Part shown: one piece after another, positions 49,378 to 57,630 of the stretch
Numbering within the stretch: the first letter of the stretch is position 1
How the letters are laid out: the number at the start of each line of letters is the position of its first letter
Source: Prosthecodimorpha hirschii
GTDB taxonomy: Bacteria; Pseudomonadota; Alphaproteobacteria; Rhizobiales; Ancalomicrobiaceae
Reading direction: 5' to 3'
Length of the DNA: 64,000 nucleotides
Assembly (NCBI RefSeq): GCF_001305515.1
Contig: NZ_LJYW01000001.1
Span: 4,109,914-4,173,913 of the forward strand
The notes under the pieces: generated by a model
Told to the model about the DNA's origin: nothing
The model's input: the letters and a program-made list of their open reading frames with translations, nothing else
Databases searched by the model: none
Position numbers and translations under genes: made by a program

Positions 49378-49492
49378 GCAGCATCCGCCGAAAGCGCAGC
49401 CGGCATGATGCGTTTCCGTCGAAATGCATCATGGTCTGGTCTATGATCCGCCGCGTCGCCCGTCCCAGACCTGTCGTCCGAGTTCCGAAGCC

Positions 49493-49717
49493 ATGCGCCA
49501 CGCCCGACCGGCCCTCGCTCTCGCGGCCCTTCTCGTCGCGGCCCTCAGCCTCGGCGCCTGCGGCCGGCGCGGGGAGCCGCAATTCACGCCCGATCAGCCG
49601 CCGAATTCCGAGGTCGCCCTGTCGGGTCCGAAATCCAGCGAGCCGGTCAAGCCGAAGCGGGATTTCGTCCTCGATCCCCTGCTCGGGCCGCGAATCCACA
49701 AGCCCGAAGACGAGTGA
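49493..49717 (+). CDS. small lipoprotein (LptM-like)
   Basis: 74 residues with a signal peptide ending in the lipobox LSLGAC, then CGRRGEPQFTPDQ and a Pro/Lys-rich tail (SSEPVKPKRDFVLDPLLG). Small lipoproteins of this pattern downstream of argH are related to LptM (YifL), which assists maturation of the LPS translocon. In many relatives lysA comes next; it is absent here. Confidence 0.78.
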   Translation: MRHARPALALAALLVAALSLGACGRRGEPQFTPDQPPNSEVALSGPKSSEPVKPKRDFVLDPLLGPRIHKPEDE

Positions 49718-49815
49718 GCCGGGCGGGCGGAGCCGGCCTGGACAGGCCCGGCAGGAGTCGGCGCGGCACAGGCCGGGCCGGCCGGCGCCGGTCCGCGCCT
49801 TCTCGCCCCGGGGAC

Positions 49816-50142
49816 TTACTTGAATTCGATTTTCGAGAAGGCGTCGGTCTCGCCCATGACGTTGCCTTCGCCGTCGACCTGCTTGCCCTGCGTGATGGTG
49901 ACGCGGACGGCCTTTCCGATCAGCTTTTTCGGGATCTGCGTTTCGTCGTTCCAGGGCTCGCAGGCCTTGGCGGTGCACAGCCCGGTCAGCTTGCGGCCGC
50001 CGCTGCGGATGGTCAGGTAGCAGTTGTCGCCGCATTCGAAGGACAGGATGGTGCCTTCCGCCGTGCGGGGCGGCTTGGCCTCCGCGGCAAGGGCGAGCGG
50101 CGGCGCCGACAGGATGAGGGCGACGGCAAGGGCGATTCGCAT
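49816..50142 (-). CDS. small exported protein of unknown function
   Basis: 108 residues. A signal peptide (ALAVALILSAPPLALAAEA) precedes a beta-rich domain with three cysteines (FECGDNCYLTI; LCTAKACEPW), likely disulphide-bonded, ending in SKIEFK. I do not recognise a family. The small OB-like pattern (GKAVRVTITQGKQVDGEG) suggests a binding rather than enzymatic role. It is convergent with the lipoprotein gene. ATG 50142 has an agagagg site. Confidence 0.75.
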   Translation of the reverse strand: MRIALAVALILSAPPLALAAEAKPPRTAEGTILSFECGDNCYLTIRSGGRKLTGLCTAKACEPWNDETQIPKKLIGKAVRVTITQGKQVDGEGNVMGETDAFSKIEFK

Positions 50143-50452
50143 GGGGACCTCTCTGGTTTCCGCAGGGCCGGAGCCGCAGCCTACAGGCTGGTCCGATGAC
50201 GGCAAGACGGGCGACGGGCCGCGCGGACCGGCGCCGGCCGGCAAGCCCATGATCTCGTTCGGCCCCCGTCTCCCAGCCAAGGTCAGCCGCCGGTCATGCC
50301 GGGATCGTGAGCCCGCGCGGCGGCCGGGTCGGTGGACGCGGACGCCCAAGTGTGGAACATTTTCGTGAGCCGGCGGCGCTCGGGGGAGCGCCGGCCGATG
50401 GGATCGGACCGGGGGGAGACTGGGGCGAGGGGCCCCAAGCGAGGAGAGGTCG
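50143..50452 (+). other. 310-bp spacer between divergent genes
   Basis: No gene is evident. It should contain the promoters of the small exported protein (minus) and the TIGR02302-type protein (plus). No clear promoter pair, long dyad or terminator was seen; a gaggagagg ribosome site lies at the downstream end. Confidence 0.4.
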
Positions 50453-53185
50453 TTGACGACGCGCCCGACCGAAGACCAAGCCCGTGACGGCGGCCGCCCG
50501 GCCGGATCCGAAGTCCATTCCGACAGCCTCGATCGCCGCATTGCCGTCGCGGTCCGGCGCGCGCGCCTCGCGCTGCTTTGGGAGGATCTCTGGCCCCGGC
50601 TCGCCTGGCCGGCCGGCGTGCTGGCCGCCTTCGTCGCCGTCTCCTGGCTGGGTCTGTGGCTCGCCGTGCCGGATGCCGTTCGGCTGTCGCTGGTCGGCCT
50701 GTTCGGCGTCGCGCTGCTGGCCTCCCTGCTCGCCTTCCGCGGTTTCCGCCTGCCGAGCCGCGATCGCGCGCTCGCCCGCGTCGAAACCGTCTCCGGCTAT
50801 CGTCATCGCCCGCTCGCGGCCTGGGAGGACAGGCTGCCGCCGCAGGCCGACGCCGTCGCGCAGGCGCTCTGGGCCGCCCATCGCGCCCGCCTGTCGCGCA
50901 GTCTCGACCGGATGGATGCCGGCCTGCCGCATCCCGGGCTCGCCCGACGCGACCGCTACGCGCTCCGCACCAGCCTCGGGCTGATCGTGTTCGTCTCGCT
51001 GTTCACCGGCGCGGGCGAGCGGGTCCCGCGGATCACGGCCGCCTTCTCGGGCGCGGGCCTGCCCGCCGTGGCGCCGGCCCGGCTCGATGCCTGGGTCACC
51101 CCGCCCGCCTATACCGGCCGCGCACCGGTCTACCTGACCGGCGAGACCCCGCCGGCGACCGAGCCGGACGGGTCGATCCGCGTGCCGGAAGGCAGCGTCA
51201 TCGTGGTCCGCGCGCCGTCCTCAGGCCGCACCGGCGCGGAGGTTGCGGTTTCGGTCAAGACCGCCAAGGGCATCGTTGCCGTCGCCCGCAAGGAGCCCGA
51301 CGCCAAGGACGGCGCCGTCGTCAAGGCGGCCGCCCGGCCCGGGGAGAGGAGCCCCGAGGTGCCGGCGGATTTCGAGCATGCGCTGGCCGAGGCGGCGACC
51401 GTGACGGTCGCGCGCGGCGATCGCGCGGCCGCCGAGTGGCGCTTCTCGGTCGACCCCGACCAGGCACCGACCATCCGCCTTCTGGACCGGCCCGAGGTGC
51501 AGCGCACCGGCGCCGTCAAGCTCGCCTACGAGGTCTCCGACGATTACGGCGTCGCCGCCGCCGAGGCGCAGTTCGAGCCGGCCGCCGACAGCTTCAAGAT
51601 CGCGTCGACCGCGCAGGCGGTGCGCCCGCTGGTCGGCCCGCCCGAATTCCCGCTCACCCTGCCGCAGGGCCGCGCGAAGACCGGCCAGGCGCAGACCTTC
51701 CGCGATCTCGCCAACCATCCCTGGGCGGGGGCGACCGTCCGCATGGTGCTGGTCGCCCGCGACGACGCCGGCAAGGAGGGGCGCTCGGCGCCGACCGAAT
51801 TCAAGCTGCCGGCCAAGGCCTTCACCAAGCCGCTGGCGCGCGCGCTCGTCGAGCAGCGGCGCATGCTCGCGCTCGACGCCAATCGGGCGCCGCGGGTGAC
51901 CGACGCCGTCGATGCGCTGATGATCGCGCCGGAGAAGTTCTACGAGAAGGCGGCCGACTATCTCGGCATGCGGATGGTCCATCGGACGCTGATCAATGCG
52001 CGCACCGACGACGACCTGAAGGCCGCGCTCGATCTGATGTGGGCCGTCGCGCTCGGCATCGAGGACGGCGACCTGTCGGCCGCCGAGAAGGCGCTGCGCG
52101 ACGCCCAGGAGGCGCTCAAGAAGGCGCTGGAGAACGGTGCCTCCGAGCAGGAGATCGCCAAGCTGACGCAGGAATTGCGCGAGGCGCTCGACCGCTATCT
52201 GCGCGAACTGGCCCAGCGCGCGCAGCAGAATCCGCAGGCCCGCCTGCCGACCGACCCGAACCAGCGCACCATGCGCAAGCAGGATCTCGACCGGATGCTG
52301 AACCGGATCGAGGATCTCGCCCGGACCGGTTCGCGCGACGCCGCCAAGCAGATGCTGTCGCAATTGCAGCAGATGCTCGAGAACCTGCAGGCCGGCCGGC
52401 CGCAGCAGGGGCAGCAGGGCGAGCAGAACGAGACCTCGGAGGCGCTCGACCGCCTCGGCGAGATGATCCAGCGCCAGCAGCAGTTGATGGACCGGACCCA
52501 TCGCGCCGATCCGCGCAACCGCCAGAGCCAGAGCCGCCGCGGGCAGCAGCAGGGCGAAAAGCCCATGACGCCCGAGGAATTCGCCCAGGCCATGCGCGAG
52601 CTGCGCGACAAGCAGAAGGAATTGCAGCAGGCCCTGCGCGAATTGCAGGACAAGATGCAGCAGCAGGGCATGGGCCGGCAGGGCCAGGAAGGCAAGCAGG
52701 GCCAGCAGGGTCGCCAGGGGCAGCAGGGCCGCCAGCCGGGTCGCGGCCAGCAGGGCGAACGCGGCCAGGGCCAGGGTCAGGCGCAAGGGCAGGGCGAGGG
52801 GCCGCTCGGCGAGGCCGACGAGGCCATGGGCGAGGCCGGCGAATCGCTCGGCCAGGGCCGCACCGGTCAGGCCACCGACGCTCAGGGCCGCGCCCTCGAC
52901 GCGATGCGCCAGGGCGCGCGCGAACTCGCCGACCAGCTCGCCCAGAGCCAGGGACAGGGCCAGCCCGGCGTCGGGCCGGAAGGCCAGTCGTCGATGAACG
53001 ACGACCCGCTCGGCCGCCCGCGCCGCCATGACGGTCCGGACTATTCCAACACCGTCAAGGTGCCGGACGAGATCGACGTGCAGCGCGCCCGCCGCATCCT
53101 GGAGGATATCCGCCGCCGCCTCGGCGAGAACGCGCGCCCGCAATTCGAACTCGACTATCTGGAGCGGCTGCTCAGGAGCGAGTGA
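50453..53185 (+). CDS. TIGR02302-type (DUF4175) large membrane protein
   Basis: 910 residues from TTG 50453. Two or three hydrophobic helices occur in the first ~180 residues (SLGLIVFVSLFTG ends the last), followed by a beta-rich periplasmic-type domain (WVTPPAYTGRAPVYLTGE) and a long helical domain (~440-640). Residues ~640-830 are Gln/Gly-rich low complexity (repeats such as QGRQGQQGR). A conserved C-terminal piece contains VPDEIDVQRARRILEDIRRR. The family is nearly restricted to alphaproteobacteria, near argH/lysA, and lacks an assigned function. Confidence 0.87.
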   Translation: MTTRPTEDQARDGGRPAGSEVHSDSLDRRIAVAVRRARLALLWEDLWPRLAWPAGVLAAFVAVSWLGLWLAVPDAVRLSLVGLFGVALLASLLAFRGFRLPSRDRALARVETVSGYRHRPLAAWEDRLPPQADAVAQALWAAHRARLSRSLDRMDAGLPHPGLARRDRYALRTSLGLIVFVSLFTGAGERVPRITAAFSGAGLPAVAPARLDAWVTPPAYTGRAPVYLTGETPPATEPDGSIRVPEGSVIVVRAPSSGRTGAEVAVSVKTAKGIVAVARKEPDAKDGAVVKAAARPGERSPEVPADFEHALAEAATVTVARGDRAAAEWRFSVDPDQAPTIRLLDRPEVQRTGAVKLAYEVSDDYGVAAAEAQFEPAADSFKIASTAQAVRPLVGPPEFPLTLPQGRAKTGQAQTFRDLANHPWAGATVRMVLVARDDAGKEGRSAPTEFKLPAKAFTKPLARALVEQRRMLALDANRAPRVTDAVDALMIAPEKFYEKAADYLGMRMVHRTLINARTDDDLKAALDLMWAVALGIEDGDLSAAEKALRDAQEALKKALENGASEQEIAKLTQELREALDRYLRELAQRAQQNPQARLPTDPNQRTMRKQDLDRMLNRIEDLARTGSRDAAKQMLSQLQQMLENLQAGRPQQGQQGEQNETSEALDRLGEMIQRQQQLMDRTHRADPRNRQSQSRRGQQQGEKPMTPEEFAQAMRELRDKQKELQQALRELQDKMQQQGMGRQGQEGKQGQQGRQGQQGRQPGRGQQGERGQGQGQAQGQGEGPLGEADEAMGEAGESLGQGRTGQATDAQGRALDAMRQGARELADQLAQSQGQGQPGVGPEGQSSMNDDPLGRPRRHDGPDYSNTVKVPDEIDVQRARRILEDIRRRLGENARPQFELDYLERLLRSE

Positions 53186-53314
53186 GGGACCCGCACGTCC
53201 CGGCATCTATCCGCCGGGGCTTGTCGTTTCGGCGACATCGAGCCGACGCAACCGGTCATGCGGGCCGGCGCGGGCGCCGCCACACTGGTCCCGTCCAATC
53301 CGGGAGCCGCCGCC

Positions 53315-54613
53315 ATGAGCCGCATTCGCGATGCCGCGCTGAACCGTCCGCTGAACGAACCGGTGCTTCTCGATGCGGCGACGGAGCCGGTCGAGGCGGC
53401 GCCGCTCGGGCTCGACATCCGGGCGCGGATCGCCGAGATCGACGAGGCGCGGCTGCGCAAGGACCGGCTGGCCCGGCTGCGGCGCGAACTGGCCAAGCGC
53501 GACTATGCCGGCGCGCTGCTCAGCGATCCTATGAACATCCGCTACGCCACCGGCTCGCGCAACATGGCGGTCTGGACCATGCACGCCCCCGGCCGCTACG
53601 TCTTCGTGGCGACCGACGGGCCGGTGGTGATGTTCGAATTCGGCACCACCCGCCACCTGACCGAGGGCCTCGACACGATCGACGACCTGCGCACCTCGAT
53701 CCCCTGGTTCTACTTCCTGGCCGGCCCGCGCACCGAGGAGAAGACCGCGCTGTGGGCCAACGAGATCATCGCCCTGATGGCCGAGCATGGCGCCGGCAAC
53801 CGCCGCCTCGCCGTCGACCGCTGCGAGCCCTGGGGCGCGCAGCGCCTGGTCGATGCCGGCATCCGGCTCTACGACGCCCAGGAGCCGCTCGAACAGGCGC
53901 GCATGATCAAGACGCCGGACGAGATCATGTGCCTGCAGCTGTCGATGGATGTCTGCGACATCGCGGTCGACCGCATCCGCCGGGCCTTGCGGCCGGGCCT
54001 GACCGAGAACCAAGTCTGGTCGATCCTGCACGAGACCAACATCGCCCATGACGGCGAATGGATCGAATGCCGCCTGCTCGCCTCGGGCGAGCGCACCAAT
54101 CCCTGGTTCCAGGAATGCGGCAACCGGGAGATCCAGGCCGGCGACATCGTCGCCTTCGATACCGACATGGTCGGCCCGTTCGGCTATCTCGCGGATATCT
54201 CGCGCAGTTTCGTCTGCCCGGACAAGCGTCCGAGCGCCGACCAGCGCGCGCTCTACGAGATCGCCCAGGAGCAGGTGCTGACCAATATCGAGCTGATCCG
54301 GCCGGGCCTCGGCTTCCGCGACTTCTCCGAGCGCTGCTGGGCCGTGCCCGAGGCCTATGTGCCCAACCGCTACATGATGATGATCCACGGCGTCGGCTTC
54401 GTCGACGAATACCCGACGGTCGCCTATCTGGAGGACTATGCCGACTGGGGTTACGACGGCCATTTCGAGGAGAACATGGTCGTCTGCGTCGAAAGCTATA
54501 TCGGCGCGGTCGGCGGCCGGGAGGGCGTCAAGCTCGAGCAGCAGGTGCTGATCACCGCCAACGGCGCCGTGCCGATGTCGCGGGCGCCCTTCGTCGACGC
54601 GATGGAGCCGTAG
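53315..54613 (+). CDS. dddP: M24-family protein, DddP-like (possible DMSP lyase)
   Basis: 432 residues. The N-terminal creatinase-like domain includes NIRYATGSRNMAVWTMHAP; the pita-bread domain contains GEWIECRLLASGERTNPWF, FDTDMVGPFGYLADISRS, MIHGVGFVDEYP, VCVESYIGAVGG and KLEQQVLIT. Putative metal ligands Asp 282, Asp 284, Asp 294, His 358, Glu 393, Glu 408 and the nucleophile-position Asp 364 have the same spacing as in the DMSP lyase DddP as I recall it. Ordinary Xaa-Pro peptidases share the ligands but not these flanking blocks. ATG 53315 is used. DMSP cleavage is inferred. Confidence 0.75.
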   Translation: MSRIRDAALNRPLNEPVLLDAATEPVEAAPLGLDIRARIAEIDEARLRKDRLARLRRELAKRDYAGALLSDPMNIRYATGSRNMAVWTMHAPGRYVFVATDGPVVMFEFGTTRHLTEGLDTIDDLRTSIPWFYFLAGPRTEEKTALWANEIIALMAEHGAGNRRLAVDRCEPWGAQRLVDAGIRLYDAQEPLEQARMIKTPDEIMCLQLSMDVCDIAVDRIRRALRPGLTENQVWSILHETNIAHDGEWIECRLLASGERTNPWFQECGNREIQAGDIVAFDTDMVGPFGYLADISRSFVCPDKRPSADQRALYEIAQEQVLTNIELIRPGLGFRDFSERCWAVPEAYVPNRYMMMIHGVGFVDEYPTVAYLEDYADWGYDGHFEENMVVCVESYIGAVGGREGVKLEQQVLITANGAVPMSRAPFVDAMEP

Positions 54614-54651
54614 CGGCCGCTGGAGGTCCCGCGGAGCCGTCGACGGGGTGC

Positions 54652-55335
54652 TCAGCGCGGGCTTGCGGTCTTGGCGTCGAAGCCGAAGGCGCCGCCGCGC
54701 AGGAGCGCGATCAGGCGATCGATTCGGGCTGCGATTTCCGCCTCGGTCGGTGACCGCTCGAGCGCGATCAGGGTCTTGAAGGCGAAGTCGCCGATCGTGG
54801 CGCCGATCAGGATCTGGCCGAGTTCCAGGTCCACAGGTCCGCGGATCATTCCCCGTTCTTGCAGCTTCGAGAGCACCTCTACGAGGATCTGTTCGGCCTG
54901 ATCGATGCCGCGATCGCCGATGCTCTCGGCCATCTCGGGCGAATGCGGGGCCTCGGCGATGACCAGCCGGGCCAGAGCCAGCTGGCGCGGGTTGAGCAGC
55001 ACCGCGGACAAATCCGTTAAGACGTTTCGGATAACGTCTGCCCCATCGATGTCATGGTCATCGCCATTCACCATGTATCTTGGGAGCGCACCGATCGCCA
55101 CGTCGATCAGTTCCGAGAACAGGGCCTGCTTGTTCTCGAAGAACAGGTAGATCGTCTTCTTCGACATGCTGCAGGCGCGCGCCACATCGTCCATGCTGGT
55201 CGCGGCGTAGCCGTTGGCGAAGAACAGCTCCTCGGCGGCAGCCAGGATCCGTTGCCGGCGCTCCGCATCGGACAAGGCCGGCGGGCGTCCGGATTTTCGC
55301 CTGTCACGAGGCGGTGATGCGGGTGTGTCCATCAT
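54652..55335 (-). CDS. TetR-family transcriptional repressor of the RND operon
   Basis: 227 residues. After a basic leader, the helix-turn-helix is clear: RILAAAEELFFANGYAATSM, VARACSMSKKTIYLFFENKQALFSEL. The C-terminal domain resembles the TetR_C pattern of AcrR/AmeR-like efflux regulators (LARLVIAEAPHSPEMAE; LGQILIGATIGDFAFKTLIA). It is divergent from a three-gene RND efflux operon, and two similar palindromes lie in the shared spacer, which suggests self-regulated repression relieved by a substrate. The start is one of two adjacent ATGs (55335 or 55332). Confidence 0.92.
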   Translation of the reverse strand: MMDTPASPPRDRRKSGRPPALSDAERRQRILAAAEELFFANGYAATSMDDVARACSMSKKTIYLFFENKQALFSELIDVAIGALPRYMVNGDDHDIDGADVIRNVLTDLSAVLLNPRQLALARLVIAEAPHSPEMAESIGDRGIDQAEQILVEVLSKLQERGMIRGPVDLELGQILIGATIGDFAFKTLIALERSPTEAEIAARIDRLIALLRGGAFGFDAKTASPR

Positions 55336-55338
55336 CCC

Positions 55339-55391
55339 TTGACATTTGGAAACCGATCGGTTTCTGTCAATACGGAAACTTATCCGTTTCC
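55339..55391. promoter_or_regulatory. tetR / RND operon promoter with two operators
   Basis: Operator 1 is the perfect 16-bp palindrome GAAACCGATCGGTTTC at 55349-55364; operator 2 is GGAAAC-N6-GTTTCC at 55374-55391. Both share GGAAAC/GTTTC half-sites, and their centres are 26 bp apart. Two TTGACA hexamers flank operator 1, one per strand (55339-55344 plus; 55365-55370 minus), so it sits inside both candidate promoters. This is a strong predicted TetR target. Confidence 0.8.
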
Positions 55392-55465
55392 AAAACTTTT
55401 GCACGCCCGGCGCCGTGATCTCCGGCGCCGGCACCTTTCGGACGGAATTCCGATCGGAGAGAAAG

Positions 55466-56566
55466 ATGGCAGTGACCCTTCGAAACGCGTTGATCGGCCT
55501 GTCCGTCATCGCGGCCCCGCTTTTGGCGGCGTGCCAGCCGGACACGTCCGCCCGCTCGGCGCCGCCGCGCACCGTCCGCATCGCCGCCGTCCGGCCTGTC
55601 CATGTCGATCAGACGGTGACGCTGACGGGGACGATCGCCGCCCGCACCGAGACGGCCACGTCGTTCCGCACCAGCGGGCGGATCGTGGAGCGGCTCGTCG
55701 ATGTCGGCGACCATGTCCGAAAGGGCCAGGTGCTGGCCCGTCTCGATACCCGCACCCAGGCCGCCGACGTGCAGTCGGCGCAGGCCGGCGTCGTGGCCGC
55801 CGACGCGCAGGTCCGCCAGACGACGGCGGCCTTCGAGCGGTCGCAATCGCTGTTCGCCCAGGGCTTCGCCACGCGGCGCGATTTCGACCAGGCCAACCGG
55901 GCGATGAAGGTTGCGCAGGCCAATGCCGATTCGGCACGTGCACAGCTGGCCAGCGCCGAGGAGACGCTCTCCTTTGCCGAGCTGAAGGCGGATGCGGACG
56001 GCATCGTCACGTCCCGGCTGCTCGATGTCGGCGAGACCGCACAGGCGGCCAGCACCATGTTCTCGATCGCCTGGGACGGGCCGCGCGACGCGCTGTTCGA
56101 CATCTACGAAGGCCTGCTTCTGGAGGGCAAGGCCGCCGAGCCGGTCGAGATCGTCGTGCGCCTGGTTGCCGATCCCGCCGTGATGGCCAAGGGGGCGGTC
56201 CGCCAGGTGGCGCCGACCGTCGATGCCCAAACCGCAACGGTCCGCGTCAAGATCGGCCTCGACGAGGTTCCCGCCCGCATGACGCTCGGCGCGGCCGTCA
56301 GCGGCACGGGCCGCATCGCGTCTCCGCTGGTTTTCGTGCTGCCGGCGGCCGCGCTCACCGCCGACGCCGGCAAGCCGGCCGTCTGGGTCCTCGACCCCGC
56401 GACCCGCAGCGTCACGCCGCGCGCCATCGTCGTCCGCTCCTATGGGGCCGATACCGTGATTGCGGACGGTGGCCTGTCGGAGGGAGAGAAGATCGTGGTC
56501 GACGGCACCAAGCTGCTGCGGCCCGGACAGACTGTCGCCATCGCAGAGGAGACGGCATCCCGATGA
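55466..56566 (+). CDS. RND efflux periplasmic adaptor (first of two)
   Basis: 366 residues. A lipoprotein signal peptide ends in LLAAC, so it is probably anchored to the inner membrane. Beta-barrel/lipoyl segments (VTLTGTIAARTETATSFRTSG; VDVGDHVRKGQVLARLDT), an alpha-hairpin (AGVVAADAQVRQTTAAFERS) and RLLDVGETAQ follow, the membrane-fusion-protein layout. ATG 55466 follows a ggagagaaag site 75 bp after operator 2. It overlaps the second adaptor by 4 bp (ATGA). Confidence 0.92.
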   Translation: MAVTLRNALIGLSVIAAPLLAACQPDTSARSAPPRTVRIAAVRPVHVDQTVTLTGTIAARTETATSFRTSGRIVERLVDVGDHVRKGQVLARLDTRTQAADVQSAQAGVVAADAQVRQTTAAFERSQSLFAQGFATRRDFDQANRAMKVAQANADSARAQLASAEETLSFAELKADADGIVTSRLLDVGETAQAASTMFSIAWDGPRDALFDIYEGLLLEGKAAEPVEIVVRLVADPAVMAKGAVRQVAPTVDAQTATVRVKIGLDEVPARMTLGAAVSGTGRIASPLVFVLPAAALTADAGKPAVWVLDPATRSVTPRAIVVRSYGADTVIADGGLSEGEKIVVDGTKLLRPGQTVAIAEETASR

Positions 56567-57630
56567 TCCGACTCTTTCTCATCGCCGGACTGATGCTGCC
56601 GCTCGCCGCCTGCGGGGCCGAGGATCACAAGGCCGAGGCGCCGGTCCGGCCGGTGAAATTCACCGTGATCAAGCCGTTCCGCGATCAGGCCCCGGTCTTC
56701 ACCGGGGTGGTCCAGCCTCAGGTCAGCACCGACCACAGCTTCCGCCTCCTCGGCCGGATCGTCAGCCGGCCCGTCGATGTCGGCGATACGGTGACCAAGG
56801 GCATGCTCCTCGCCACGCTGGACACGCCCGTGCTGCAGAAATCCGTCGATGCCGCCCAGGCGGCGCTGACCGGGGCGAATGCGACGCTCGCCAATGCCAT
56901 CGGCGCGGAATCGCGGCAGCGGCTGCTGCGCCAGACCAACACGGCGTCCCAGGCCGACCTCGATTCCGCCGAGGAGTCTCTGCAGGCCGCCCGGTCGGCG
57001 GCGGTCCAGGCCGCGGCCGCGCTCGAGAAGGCGAACGAGCAGCTCGGCTACGCGCGTCTGGTTGCCGAGTTCGATGGCGTGGTGACGGCCGTCTCGGCCA
57101 ATGCCGGCCAGGTCGTCGCCGCCGGGCAGGGGGTGGTCAGGGTCGCCAGTCCGGACCTGCGCGATGCCGTCGTCGACCTGCCGGACACGCTGGCCGGCCG
57201 CCTGACGCTCGGCGAGCCGTTCCGGGTCGCGCTGCAGCTGAAGCCCAGCATCCAGGCCGACGGCGTCGTTCGCGAAGTCGCTCCGCTCGCCGATGCGGCC
57301 ACCCGTTCGCGCCGGGTCAAGATCGCCCTGCAGGCTCCCGGCGAGAGTTTCAGACTCGGATCGATCGTGAGCGTGCCGTTTCCAGGCGAAGACGCCGCCT
57401 TCCTGGCCTTGCCGAAGACCGCCGTGCTGGAGCGGGACGGCAAGACCTCGGTTTGGGTCGTGCCGGCGGACGGCGATCGCGTGACGGCGCGACCGGTCAA
57501 GGTCAGGCCGGCGTCCGACGGGCAATGGGTCGTGCTGGAAGGTCTGAAGGAGGGCGAGCGGGTGGTCACGGCCGGCGTGCACAGCCTCGTCGAGGGGCAA
57601 AGGGTCAAGATGGACGGAGCGGTGCGATGA
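56563..57630 (+). CDS. RND efflux periplasmic adaptor (second of two)
   Basis: 355 residues. The lipobox LPLAAC follows a short signal peptide. It repeats the adaptor architecture: FTGVVQPQVSTDHSFRLLGR, VDVGDTVTKGMLLATLDTPVL, a long alpha-hairpin (QAALTGANATLANAIGAESR) and a barrel domain. It is homologous to but clearly diverged from the first adaptor, so not a recent duplication. It overlaps both neighbours by ATGA junctions. A heteromeric adaptor ring is one possible role. Confidence 0.92.
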   Translation: MIRLFLIAGLMLPLAACGAEDHKAEAPVRPVKFTVIKPFRDQAPVFTGVVQPQVSTDHSFRLLGRIVSRPVDVGDTVTKGMLLATLDTPVLQKSVDAAQAALTGANATLANAIGAESRQRLLRQTNTASQADLDSAEESLQAARSAAVQAAAALEKANEQLGYARLVAEFDGVVTAVSANAGQVVAAGQGVVRVASPDLRDAVVDLPDTLAGRLTLGEPFRVALQLKPSIQADGVVREVAPLADAATRSRRVKIALQAPGESFRLGSIVSVPFPGEDAAFLALPKTAVLERDGKTSVWVVPADGDRVTARPVKVRPASDGQWVVLEGLKEGERVVTAGVHSLVEGQRVKMDGAVR

